From: Asaia bogorensis
Lineage (GTDB): Bacteria > Pseudomonadota > Alphaproteobacteria > Acetobacterales > Acetobacteraceae
DNA length: 7,091 nt
Direction: 5' to 3'
Assembly: GCA_945874515.1 (NCBI GenBank)
Contig: CAMCHA010000128.1
Span: 1 to 7,091 of the forward strand
The position numbers and the translations under genes were made by a program. Under the pieces are notes generated by a model. The model had not been told where the DNA came from and searched no databases. It saw only the letters and a list, made by a program, of their open reading frames with translations. Positions 1-5,395 of the stretch are shown piece by piece. The stretch's first letter is position 1. Each line of letters opens with the position of its first letter.

Positions 1-9
1 ACGCAGCCG

Positions 10-24
10 CCCTATCAATTAGGG
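10..24 (+). promoter_or_regulatory. Small hairpin covering the ribosome binding site of the first gene
   Basis: CCCTA (10-14) and TAGGG (20-24) form a perfect 5-bp stem with a 5-base loop. The right arm contains AGGG, the only Shine-Dalgarno-like sequence before the ATG at 29, four bases further on. If the structure forms in mRNA it would partly hide the ribosome binding site. The stem is short, and the window starts only nine bases upstream, so any larger structure or a preceding gene cannot be seen. It could be chance. Confidence 0.3.
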
Positions 25-28
25 TGTC

Positions 29-349
29 ATGCAAAGCGATTTCATCCTTGGCTATCTGCCATTTTGGGTGGTGACCTATTTCCTGGCACTTACCGCCTGG
101 GGCTGCCTTGGCCGCTTCATGATGCAATTCTTCATGACGCCGGCGAATACCAATTACATCTGGCGCGGCTTTCAGATGCTGACTGGCTGGGCGGTCTGGA
201 CCGCCGAGCGTTTGGTGCCTTCCTATGTCTCGCCGCACTTCCTGCCGCTGGTCGCGGCTTTTTGGCTTTTTGCGGTGCGGATGATCTTTGGCTTGATCAT
301 GGTTGGGCTTGGCTATGCGCCGCGCATCAGCCCACCGGGCGCGGGATAG
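29..349 (+). CDS. Small integral membrane protein, YggT-like
   Basis: This 106-residue protein is hydrophobic, with two likely membrane segments at about residues 8-34 and 70-96. They flank an amphipathic stretch (about 45-65) containing the pattern N-x-x-YIWRGFQ-x-LTGW followed by ERLVP and SPHFLPL. That layout, a helix, then an N-P-like turn, an amphipathic segment, a conserved proline and a second helix, resembles one unit of the YggT family of small bacterial membrane proteins. The resemblance is from memory and modest. The ATG at 29 has AGGG four bases upstream. The next gene follows after 5 bases, which suggests one transcript and possible translational coupling. No enzymatic motif is visible. 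It would act in the cytoplasmic membrane, with an unknown role. A different small membrane family is equally possible. Confidence 0.7.
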   Translation: MQSDFILGYLPFWVVTYFLALTAWGCLGRFMMQFFMTPANTNYIWRGFQMLTGWAVWTAERLVPSYVSPHFLPLVAAFWLFAVRMIFGLIMVGLGYAPRISPPGAG

Positions 350-354
350 CTGCC

Positions 355-645
355 ATGGCACCCCAGAACCTATTTGTCGCAACCGTCGCGACCTGCCTGT
401 TGAATGGCATGATCAGCCCAACCCTGCCGGTGGTCTGGCATCTCTACCCTGTCTGGCTGCCAGAACTTTTGCCGCCGACGAAGGAGGTTGTTTATTACGG
501 TGCCTCCCTGATTGTCTCCACCGCCACGCTGTTGCTGTCTGCCGTGCCAGCCGCGATAGCGGAACGCTTGGGCCTCAGCCTAAAAAGCGCGATGATGGTC
601 TGGTTCGGCGCGGCGCTTTTGCTGGTGCTGATTGGTTTGGGCTGA
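355..645 (+). CDS. Small hydrophobic membrane protein of unknown function
   Basis: This 96-residue protein starts at ATG 355, 5 bases after the stop of the YggT-like gene. The same frame stays open upstream to 64, but that extension is the other reading of the previous gene, so the start at 355 is preferred. Likely membrane segments lie at about residues 5-30, 46-66 and 77-95, with prolines around residues 22-41 (ISPTLPVVWHLYPVWLPELLPP). I see no charged catalytic cluster or known motif and do not recognise the family. The ribosome binding site is weak (GCGGGA about 9 bases upstream), consistent with coupling to the gene before it. The close spacing suggests the two products are made together, perhaps as parts of one membrane assembly, but that is inference. 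Confidence 0.6.
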   Translation: MAPQNLFVATVATCLLNGMISPTLPVVWHLYPVWLPELLPPTKEVVYYGASLIVSTATLLLSAVPAAIAERLGLSLKSAMMVWFGAALLLVLIGLG

Positions 646-749
646 GCCGCGCCTTTCGCCCTGGGGAGTATTCATCCGCCCAGGAGTCGGGCTAGGCTTC
701 CCCTGAGGGCGCCCCGCTATCCTGGGTCCCCCCGCATGAGGGCCAAGGC
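646..749. other. Short GC-rich spacer with a weak inverted repeat
   Basis: The spacer contains CCTGGG (660-665) and CCCAGG (679-684), a perfect 6-bp inverted repeat around a 13-base loop. No T-run follows, so it is not a convincing intrinsic terminator. GGGCGCCC (709-716 or nearby) is a small palindrome typical of GC-rich DNA. No gene is visible here, and I found no clear promoter for the gene starting near 750. Confidence 0.3.
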
Positions 750-1115
750 TTGGAACGGCTTGAGGCAATGGCGGACCTGGTCATCCGGCGCGCGATCGGC
801 TTTGCGGGTTTGGCCATTGTGCTGGTCGTGCTCTCGCTTTCCTTCCAGCTTGCCTTGGCGCTCCGTTCCGGTGCGATATTGGTGACGCTGCTTTGGCTGA
901 TTGTGCTGCTGAAACTCGCCTATGTGCCAAGCCAGGATATGCGCCATAGCGAGCTTTGGCTGATGGTGGCGGAGCGCCATTCCCCGGATGCGCTACCCAT
1001 GCAGACGGCAATGCGCATGGCCTTCGCAAGCCGGCTCCGCTGGCATGCGGATAGGATCGGCGCCTTTGCCGTGACCTTGTGGGGGGGGTATTTGTTGGTG
1101 AGCCTTGTGACGTGA
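750..1115 (+). CDS. Small membrane protein of unknown function, probable TTG start
   Basis: The product is 121 residues if it starts at TTG 750, or 115 from ATG 768. TTG is favoured because GAGGG (738-742) lies about 7 bases upstream, whereas the ATG has only a badly spaced TGAGG. Likely membrane helices lie at about residues 15-37, 40-58 and 102-119. Between them is a charged loop containing DMRHSELW (63-70) and a Met/Arg/His-rich amphipathic part (about 83-100). I do not recognise the family and see no catalytic motif. The gene follows the two other small membrane genes by about 100 bases and may belong to the same transcript. A run of eight G's (1081-1088) lies near its 3' end, so a one-base slip or sequencing error would change the last ten or so residues. 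The function is unknown. Confidence 0.6.
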   Translation: MERLEAMADLVIRRAIGFAGLAIVLVVLSLSFQLALALRSGAILVTLLWLIVLLKLAYVPSQDMRHSELWLMVAERHSPDALPMQTAMRMAFASRLRWHADRIGAFAVTLWGGYLLVSLVT

Positions 1116-1402
1116 CTGCCGCGCGTGATCCTGCTGCGCATGGCAGCGGGAAACACAGCGACCCATGGCTTGTCCGACCCAAGTGGAATCACTTTGCGTA
1201 ACGGGCCATGCACTTTTGATGGGCGTGAAGCTTAACCTTCCCGTCCCAAATCCGATCTGGCGCACTACAGACTATATGTTTGGCGGGCTGAGTCACGCTG
1301 CTGTCGGGAAACGACAGTAGCGATAGGACTACTAGTCTGGCGGGATAAAGCGGTTCAATATCTTGCCACACACGCCACATGCAATGACCGGGGGGAGCGC
1401 CC
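1116..1402. other. Intergenic region without a confident gene
   Basis: About 290 bases of mixed composition, visibly less GC-rich than the flanking coding sequence. The frames here are short and overlap each other on both strands, and none has a convincing ribosome binding site or recognisable product. The one clear structure is the hairpin at 1296-1322. GACT (1327-1330) and AGTC (1334-1337) form a small palindrome around a 3-base centre just after it. No strong sigma-70 promoter stands out. The region probably carries the promoter and 5' leader of the TPR glycosyltransferase gene downstream. Confidence 0.4.
1296..1322 (+). promoter_or_regulatory. Strong stem-loop in the leader region upstream of the TPR glycosyltransferase
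   Basis: CGCTGCTGTCG (1296-1306) pairs with CGACAGTAGCG (1312-1322). This gives an 11-bp stem with a single G-T (G-U in RNA) pair and a five-base GGAAA loop. No T-run follows on the plus strand (the next bases are ATAGGACT), so it is not a standard rho-independent terminator. It lies about 180 bases after the last small membrane gene and 81 bases before the possible leader frame at 1403. It could stabilise an mRNA end, help end the upstream transcript, be bound by a protein, or be part of a leader RNA. The structure is certain from the sequence, but its role is not. Confidence 0.5.
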
Positions 1403-1609
1403 ATGGACAATATCCCCGCACCGGATGATGCTATTCGCGTCTATTGGGTGGCCTCACGCGGAATGGGTAGGCGCGCGCTGATGTCTATTGCGGCGAACAG
1501 ACCATGCTTGAATTCATGGAATGCACGGTCTGGCATGCGGGGCAGCATTGCCATAATGGTACCCATCGCAAAGCCATTCCGCCCAACTGCGGGAATTTCA
1601 TCCTCATGA
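1403..1609 (+). CDS. Possible 68-residue leader reading frame overlapping the TPR gene start
   Basis: The frame opens at ATG 1403 behind a very purine-rich GGGGGGAG (about 1390-1397), one of the better ribosome binding sites in the window, with about 5 bases of spacing. It stops at TGA 1607-1609, which overlaps the ATG of the TPR glycosyltransferase (1606) as ATGA. This arrangement is typical of translational coupling. The peptide begins MDNIPAPDD and is basic, with no recognisable domain. Its second half has ordinary-looking codons but many rare ones (AGA, ATA, GTA, TCA), so it may not be a functional protein. It could be a coupled leader peptide, a decayed gene, or chance. I do not recognise any homologue. 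Confidence 0.3.
   Translation: MDNIPAPDDAIRVYWVASRGMGRRALMSIAANRPCLNSWNARSGMRGSIAIMVPIAKPFRPTAGISSS
1498..1532. repeat. Imperfect inverted repeat centred on an EcoRI-like hexamer region
   Basis: CAGACC (1498-1503) is mirrored by GGTCTG (1527-1532). Inside this, after one mismatch, TGC (1505-1507) is mirrored by GCA (1523-1525). The centre, about 15 bases, contains GAATTC. The dyad lies about 75 bases before the preferred start of the TPR gene and inside the possible leader frame. It could be an operator for a dimeric regulator or an mRNA hairpin. It could also be chance, because the dyad has mismatches and only one copy was found. Confidence 0.35.
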
Positions 1610-3465
1610 AGAAGCAGCCCAGGACCAGCGCCCCACAATTTGCCGAAGCGGTTGCTTTGTTGAGGCGGGGTGATGTCGCGGGGGCTGAAGCGACATGTCT
1701 TGCCATTCTTAAGCGCTATCCGAATCATTTCGATGCGCTGCATCTTTCCGGCTTGGCTGCCATACAGGCAGGACGCCTTGATGATGGCGTAAGCCGTCTG
1801 AACCAAGCGCTCACAATAGCACCAAAGAATGCTGATCTTCACGCCAATCTTGCTCTTGCACTGATGAGCCAGGGTCGCGATGAGGATGCGGCGAAAAGTT
1901 TTGAACGTGCCCTAGCATTAAGTCCTCACGCAATCGATGCCGGACATAATTATGGATCGCTTCTTCTGAAAATCGGTCGCTACGCGGATGCCATTATTGC
2001 CTTTGATCGTGTCATCGCCCGGAAGGCTGATCATGCGGATGCGCATCATCAACGCGGCCGGGCCCTCGCGGAACTGGATAGGCTGGAAGAAGCGTATAGC
2101 GCGTATGAAAAGGCGCATCTTCTGCAGCCGCATTCACCTGATTATCTTGCAGGCATGGCAGCAGCGTTCTGCCTGCTGAAACGACACGCCGAAGCCCTTC
2201 CGCTCATTCAAAAGGCACTTGAGATCAGGCCGGGGTTTGAACTGGCCCTTTTGTGCCGGGTGGACGCGCTGCGCGCTCTCGGCCAATTGCAGGATAGCCT
2301 CGCCGCCGCCGAGGAAGTGATCGCCGCCAACCCTCAATCGCTTCAAGGCATTATTTGGGGAAACGCGATACTGATGCGGCTGGGCCAAACGGAACGCGCC
2401 CTGCAGATGTCCGCCGCGTCACGGAACATTGCCCCGGATGATCCACTCACCTACATCAATCACGGCTTCATCCTTGCCGCCCTGAACCGCTTTGAAGAAG
2501 CGCTGATTTTCTATGACCGGGCATTGAAGCTGAAGCCTGACCATCCCGAAGCACATCACAATCGCGCCTTTGCCCTGCTGACACTCGGGCGATTTGAAGA
2601 AGGGTGGCTGTCTTACGAATATCGCAATCTTCGTCATAAAACATTAGTAGCGCGCAAATACACAAAACCCCTTTGGTGGGGCAAGCAGCCGCTCAAGGAT
2701 CAAAGGCTTTTCGTTTATCCTGAGCAAGGGTTCGGCGATACCATCCAGTTCGCGCGCTACGCCATGCTTGCCGCTGACGCCGGGGCACATGTTGCGCTTT
2801 CGGTGCAAAATCCACTGCGCCGGGTCTTCAAGGATTTTCACCCTGGCGTGACCGTCATTGGTCATAATGAAGTGCCGACCGAATTTGATTTGCATTGCCC
2901 ACTTCTCAGCCTGCCGCTCGCCTTCGGTACCCGGCTTGAAAGCGTTCCTGCCTGGCCGCATGGGTATCTCAAGGCGCCAGCAGAAGAAGTGGCGCGCTGG
3001 GCGCAACGCCTGCCCGCAGGCCGCCGGCGTATCGGGCTGGTCTGGAGCGGCAGCACGATGCACACCAATGACGCCAATCGATCCTTGGCGCTGGAAAGGC
3101 TTTCGCCGTTGTTCCAATCTGGTGATGCCTGGGTGTCATTGCAAAAGGAGGTGCGGGAATCAGATCAACCCGCGCTGCAAGACTCTGGCCTATTCGATTT
3201 GACCGCGGAGCTTGGTGATTTCGCCGATACGGCAGCGCTAATCTCAGCACTTGATCTGGTGATTGCGGTGGATACTTCGGTCGCGCATCTGGCCGCTGCT
3301 CTAGGCAATCCTGTTTGGCTGATGGTGCCTTTTTCGCCGGATTTTCGTTGGTTGTTGAAGCGCGAAGACTCCCCCTGGTATCCCAGTCTGCGCCTGTTTC
3401 GCCAGCAGCGCTTAGGCGATTGGGAAGGGGTTATTGCGCGGATCGGTGCGGCGCTCCAGCCGTGA
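1606..3465 (+). CDS. TPR-repeat protein with C-terminal GT9-like glycosyltransferase domain
   Basis: This 619-residue protein has two parts. Residues about 11-340 are some ten 34-residue tetratricopeptide repeats, for example around 43-76, 77-110, 111-144, 281-314 and 315-338, with the usual G, Y/F, A and P positions. Residues about 366-615 resemble the GT-B fold of ADP-heptose-type (GT9-like) transferases. Visible motifs are RLFVYPEQGFGDTIQFARY (367-385), RIGLVWSGS (475-483), and an AVDTSVAHLAAALGNPVW nucleotide-sugar loop (554-571) followed by DFRWLLKREDSPWYPSLRLF. TPR-plus-glycosyltransferase proteins of this kind are common in alphaproteobacteria and are usually linked to surface polysaccharide or protein glycosylation. 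Donor and acceptor cannot be read here. There is no signal peptide, so it is likely cytoplasmic. ATG 1606 is preferred because the TPR pattern begins soon after it, but ATG 1504 in the same frame would add 34 residues. Sampled lines of the first third are about 47-52% GC, against over 70% in glmU, which hints at transfer or relaxed composition. Confidence 0.88.
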   Translation: MKKQPRTSAPQFAEAVALLRRGDVAGAEATCLAILKRYPNHFDALHLSGLAAIQAGRLDDGVSRLNQALTIAPKNADLHANLALALMSQGRDEDAAKSFERALALSPHAIDAGHNYGSLLLKIGRYADAIIAFDRVIARKADHADAHHQRGRALAELDRLEEAYSAYEKAHLLQPHSPDYLAGMAAAFCLLKRHAEALPLIQKALEIRPGFELALLCRVDALRALGQLQDSLAAAEEVIAANPQSLQGIIWGNAILMRLGQTERALQMSAASRNIAPDDPLTYINHGFILAALNRFEEALIFYDRALKLKPDHPEAHHNRAFALLTLGRFEEGWLSYEYRNLRHKTLVARKYTKPLWWGKQPLKDQRLFVYPEQGFGDTIQFARYAMLAADAGAHVALSVQNPLRRVFKDFHPGVTVIGHNEVPTEFDLHCPLLSLPLAFGTRLESVPAWPHGYLKAPAEEVARWAQRLPAGRRRIGLVWSGSTMHTNDANRSLALERLSPLFQSGDAWVSLQKEVRESDQPALQDSGLFDLTAELGDFADTAALISALDLVIAVDTSVAHLAAALGNPVWLMVPFSPDFRWLLKREDSPWYPSLRLFRQQRLGDWEGVIARIGAALQP

Positions 3466-3552
3466 TGGAGCTTGGTGCGTTTCCCGTTCACGTCCGTTCA
3501 CCGGACACGCACTAAACCTTTGTTTGGTCGCATGTCCCGAGACGCCAAGGGC
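3466..3552. other. Spacer between convergent genes, weak hairpin
   Basis: Two genes converge on these 87 bases, so transcripts from both sides should end here. GTCCG (3492-3496) and CGGAC (3502-3506) form a 5-bp stem with loop TTCAC. It has no T-run on either strand, so it is at best a weak terminator; rho-dependent ending is as likely. Confidence 0.3.
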
Positions 3553-4557
3553 TTACTGCACCCGGATGCCGGCATCGCGAATGATCGGTGTCCAGCGGTC
3601 AATTTCACCTTGGATATGCGCCGCGAAGGCCTCCGGCGTTCCACCGACAACTACAGCCCCTTGCTGGCGTCGCAGGGTTTCAACAATTTCCGGCTGCGCC
3701 AGGATGGTGTTGAAGGCAGCATTTGCCTTGGCAATGATATCACTGGGCAGTCCCGCAGGCCCGACCAGGCCGTACCAAAGTGATCCGGTGACACCCGGTA
3801 CCGTTTCATTCAGCGTCGGCACTTCCGGCAGCCCGCCAAAGCGATTTGGCGTGCTGACAGCAATCATCCGCACCGTCCCAGCCTGTAAAAAAGGCGCGGC
3901 GGAGGAGATGGAGGTGACAGTAAGGTCAACCTCTCCCTTCGCGACCGCGGCCACCATATCGGCGCCGCTGCGATAGACCACATGCAGCATCTCCATGCCG
4001 CCACCAGCCCGGCGTTGCAGCAATTCCATGGTCAGGTGGCTGATATGACCGGCGCCCACGCTGCCAAAGCTGAAACTGCCTGGCTTTGCCTTCGCAGCGG
4101 CCAGGATGCCGGCAACATCCCTCTCGGCAAGCGTGCTGCGCGCCACCAGAATAAGCGGCATATCCGCCAAGAAAATGATGGGCGTGAATGCGCGCCGCGG
4201 ATCATAGGGCAGGTCGCGATAAAGCTCATGCGCAAGGGCACCTGATGCCAATTCGCCCATCAATAAGGTGCTGCCATCTGGGCGCGCCTGCGCCACATGC
4301 GCAGCACCAATGGTGCCACCAGCACCTGGGCGATTATCCACGATGATGTTCTGCCCATTGCCGAGCGGGGGAAAATGCGGCGCCAGGATGCGGACCAGGA
4401 TATCTATCGCGCCACCTGGCCCGAAGGGAACCACCACACGCACCGGCCTCTCTGGCCATGTTATGGCCTGGGCCTGGGCTTGGGCGTGGCGCCCTGGCGC
4501 CAAAAGGCTCAGGGCAAGTGCTGTCCCTTGGAAGGCGACCGAACGGCGGCTCAGCAT
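3553..4557 (-). CDS. Tripartite tricarboxylate transporter (TTT) family periplasmic binding protein, Bug/TctC type
   Basis: This 334-residue protein is of usual length for the Bug family of extracytoplasmic solute receptors, which deliver carboxylates and similar small molecules to TctA/TctB-type carriers. The N-terminus has SRRS at 3-6 and a hydrophobic stretch (12-20), ending in an alternating AQAQAQA (25-31). This is an export signal, possibly of the Tat type, cleaved near residue 31. The mature protein begins with the family pattern WPERPVRVVVPFGPGGAID (34-52), followed by VDNRPGAGGTIG (73-84), PDGSTLLMG (93-101), YDP (118-120), PEVPTLNE (244-251) and GLVGPAGLPSDI (263-274). ATG 4557 has AAGGAA (minus strand, 4568-4563) about 5 bases upstream. 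No tctA or tctB genes are in the window. Orphan Bug proteins are very common in Acetobacteraceae and Burkholderiales. The ligand cannot be predicted from the sequence alone. Confidence 0.93.
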   Translation of the reverse strand: MLSRRSVAFQGTALALSLLAPGRHAQAQAQAITWPERPVRVVVPFGPGGAIDILVRILAPHFPPLGNGQNIIVDNRPGAGGTIGAAHVAQARPDGSTLLMGELASGALAHELYRDLPYDPRRAFTPIIFLADMPLILVARSTLAERDVAGILAAAKAKPGSFSFGSVGAGHISHLTMELLQRRAGGGMEMLHVVYRSGADMVAAVAKGEVDLTVTSISSAAPFLQAGTVRMIAVSTPNRFGGLPEVPTLNETVPGVTGSLWYGLVGPAGLPSDIIAKANAAFNTILAQPEIVETLRRQQGAVVVGGTPEAFAAHIQGEIDRWTPIIRDAGIRVQ

Positions 4558-4811
4558 GGCGTTTCCTTATGTATCGGCGTTTAGGGCCGTTGCGCCTGAA
4601 GGGTGCTGAATAATGGCCGCCGCCGCAAGAACTGGGAGCATTTTTAGGCCAAATCGATTCACGGGCTGGGGCTGGCCGGGGGCGCTGCCCATTGGCGCCC
4701 CGCGGTTGGAAGCGCTTGCCTATACAAATTAAATTACCTACATTTCATCTTAAAGTAACCTAAATTCGTCTGGGAAGCCCATGGGCGCGTATTCAAACAG
4801 GGAGACAAAGG
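4558..4811. other. Divergent intergenic region with promoters for both flanking genes
   Basis: These 254 bases separate two genes that point away from each other, so both promoters should lie here. The left part is GC-rich. GGGGCGC (4679-4685) and GCGCCCC (4695-4701) form a perfect 7-bp stem with a 9-base loop. An 8-base palindrome AAGCGCTT lies at 4710-4717. The right part (about 4718-4770) is an AT-rich patch, the most AT-rich in the window, and holds the best promoter candidate. No protein-coding frame here looks real. Confidence 0.5.
4716..4744 (+). promoter_or_regulatory. Candidate sigma-70 type promoter for the membrane protein gene
   Basis: TTGCCT (4716-4721) matches TTGACA at 4 of 6 positions. 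After a 17-base spacer, TACATT (4739-4744) matches TATAAT at 4 of 6. Together they sit in the AT-rich patch about 65-95 bases before the ATG at 4812. An overlapping alternative is TTGGAA (4706-4711) with TTAAAT (4729-4734), also spaced by 17. Neither is a strong match, and alphaproteobacterial promoters vary, so the position is plausible rather than certain. Confidence 0.35.
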
Positions 4812-5285
4812 ATGATTGAAACTTCACGTGGCAAGGCCGATAGCGTTGAGATGGCTCTGTTGCTTGGTGGGATAGCCGCCGTGCTTGTGGCCTATTTCCT
4901 GCCGGCGGTTACCTTTGCCGGTCAGCGCGGCGCGGCGGTTTATGGGCTTTCCATCTTCAGCAAGCTGCCGATCATGAGCGCGCTTGCCTTCGCCGCCATG
5001 GCGGCGGCGCTGGCCACGCGGGTTATCCCCTCGCTCGAAAAATACGCCGAACAGGCGGCGGTGATCGCCATTCTGCTGGTCCTGGCGCCGGCACTGCTGG
5101 GCTTCATGATGGCGCTCGACCCCTGGACCGGGATCCGCCAGACCATGCTGAAAATGGCCAATGCCCGCACCGTGAAGGTGGACCCCAGCTTTGCCTATAT
5201 TCCGCTATTCGCTGGCGCCACGATGATGGGCTTTTCGCTGCGCCGGCGCATGCGTCGCACGGCCCAGGGCGCCGTTCCGGCCTGA
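4812..5285 (+). CDS. Four-helix integral membrane protein of unknown function
   Basis: This 157-residue protein has four likely membrane helices, at about residues 13-33, 52-70, 82-102 and 126-143. Its N-terminus is short and charged (MIETSRGKADS), and a basic cytoplasmic tail SLRRRMRRT (142-150) suggests that the tail stays inside. A loop with DPWTGIRQTMLKMANARTVKVDPSF (in part, 103-127) separates helices 3 and 4. GGAG (4801-4804) lies 7 bases before the ATG, a good ribosome binding site, so the start is well supported. I do not recognise a family, and no catalytic or transport motif is visible. It stands alone between a divergent binding-protein gene and a terminator-like hairpin, so it is probably a single-gene transcript. 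A link to the neighbouring TctC-like protein is possible through the shared promoter region, but nothing else supports it. Confidence 0.78.
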   Translation: MIETSRGKADSVEMALLLGGIAAVLVAYFLPAVTFAGQRGAAVYGLSIFSKLPIMSALAFAAMAAALATRVIPSLEKYAEQAAVIAILLVLAPALLGFMMALDPWTGIRQTMLKMANARTVKVDPSFAYIPLFAGATMMGFSLRRRMRRTAQGAVPA

Positions 5286-5291
5286 AGCGAT

Positions 5292-5319
5292 AAATCCGCA
5301 GAAGGTTCTGCGATTTCTT
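5292..5319. terminator. Terminator-like hairpin after the membrane protein gene
   Basis: CGCAGAA (5297-5303) and TTCTGCG (5306-5312) are a perfect inverted repeat; with a realistic 4-base loop this is a 6-bp stem. AAAT (5292-5295) and ATTT (5313-5316) extend it past one unpaired C (5296). ATTTCTT follows the stem, giving the short T-rich tail expected of an intrinsic terminator. It begins 6 bases after the TGA at 5285, so it fits ending of that gene and isolates glmU. Because of its symmetry it could work in both directions. Confidence 0.6.
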
Positions 5320-5353
5320 GGCGTGAGGGCCATCGGGCGCTGAGCGTTTATCC

Positions 5354-5376
5354 CGCTTCTGGACGAAGCGCTCTTT
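5354..5376 (+). promoter_or_regulatory. Hairpin in the glmU leader
   Basis: CGCTTC (5354-5359) and GAAGCG (5365-5370) form a perfect 6-bp stem with loop TGGAC, followed by CTCTTT. It could be a second weak terminator, or a leader structure just before the glmU start. It ends 25 bases before the ATG at 5396 and overlaps what would be the ribosome binding site for an alternative TTG start at 5375. Its role is unproven. Confidence 0.35.
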
Positions 5377-5395
5377 GCCCGTTACCACCATCGCC

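Noticed and set aside
64..354. Upstream extension of the second small membrane gene
   Set aside because: It overlaps the YggT-like gene in another frame, reads as a mixed-composition shadow, and the ATG at 355 gives a clean membrane protein directly after the preceding stop.
1441..1842. Minus-strand frame of 133 codons across the TPR gene start
   Set aside because: Most of it is antisense to the TPR coding sequence, and the part outside (1441-1605) has no ribosome binding site or recognisable motif. I considered a decayed gene or insertion-sequence remnant and found no transposase motif or terminal repeats.
3492..3506. GTCCG/CGGAC hairpin as a bidirectional terminator
   Set aside because: The stem is only 5 bp with no T-tail. 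It is listed only as part of the convergent spacer.
3434..3976. Plus-strand frame of 180 codons
   Set aside because: It runs opposite the well-supported binding-protein gene and through the end of the TPR gene, with no recognisable product.
4679..4701. 7-bp GC hairpin between the divergent genes, as a terminator
   Set aside because: No T-run follows on either strand, and no transcript is expected to end there because both genes point away from it.
4710..4717. AAGCGCTT palindrome as an operator
   Set aside because: An 8-base palindrome is expected by chance at this length and GC content, and there is no second copy nearby.
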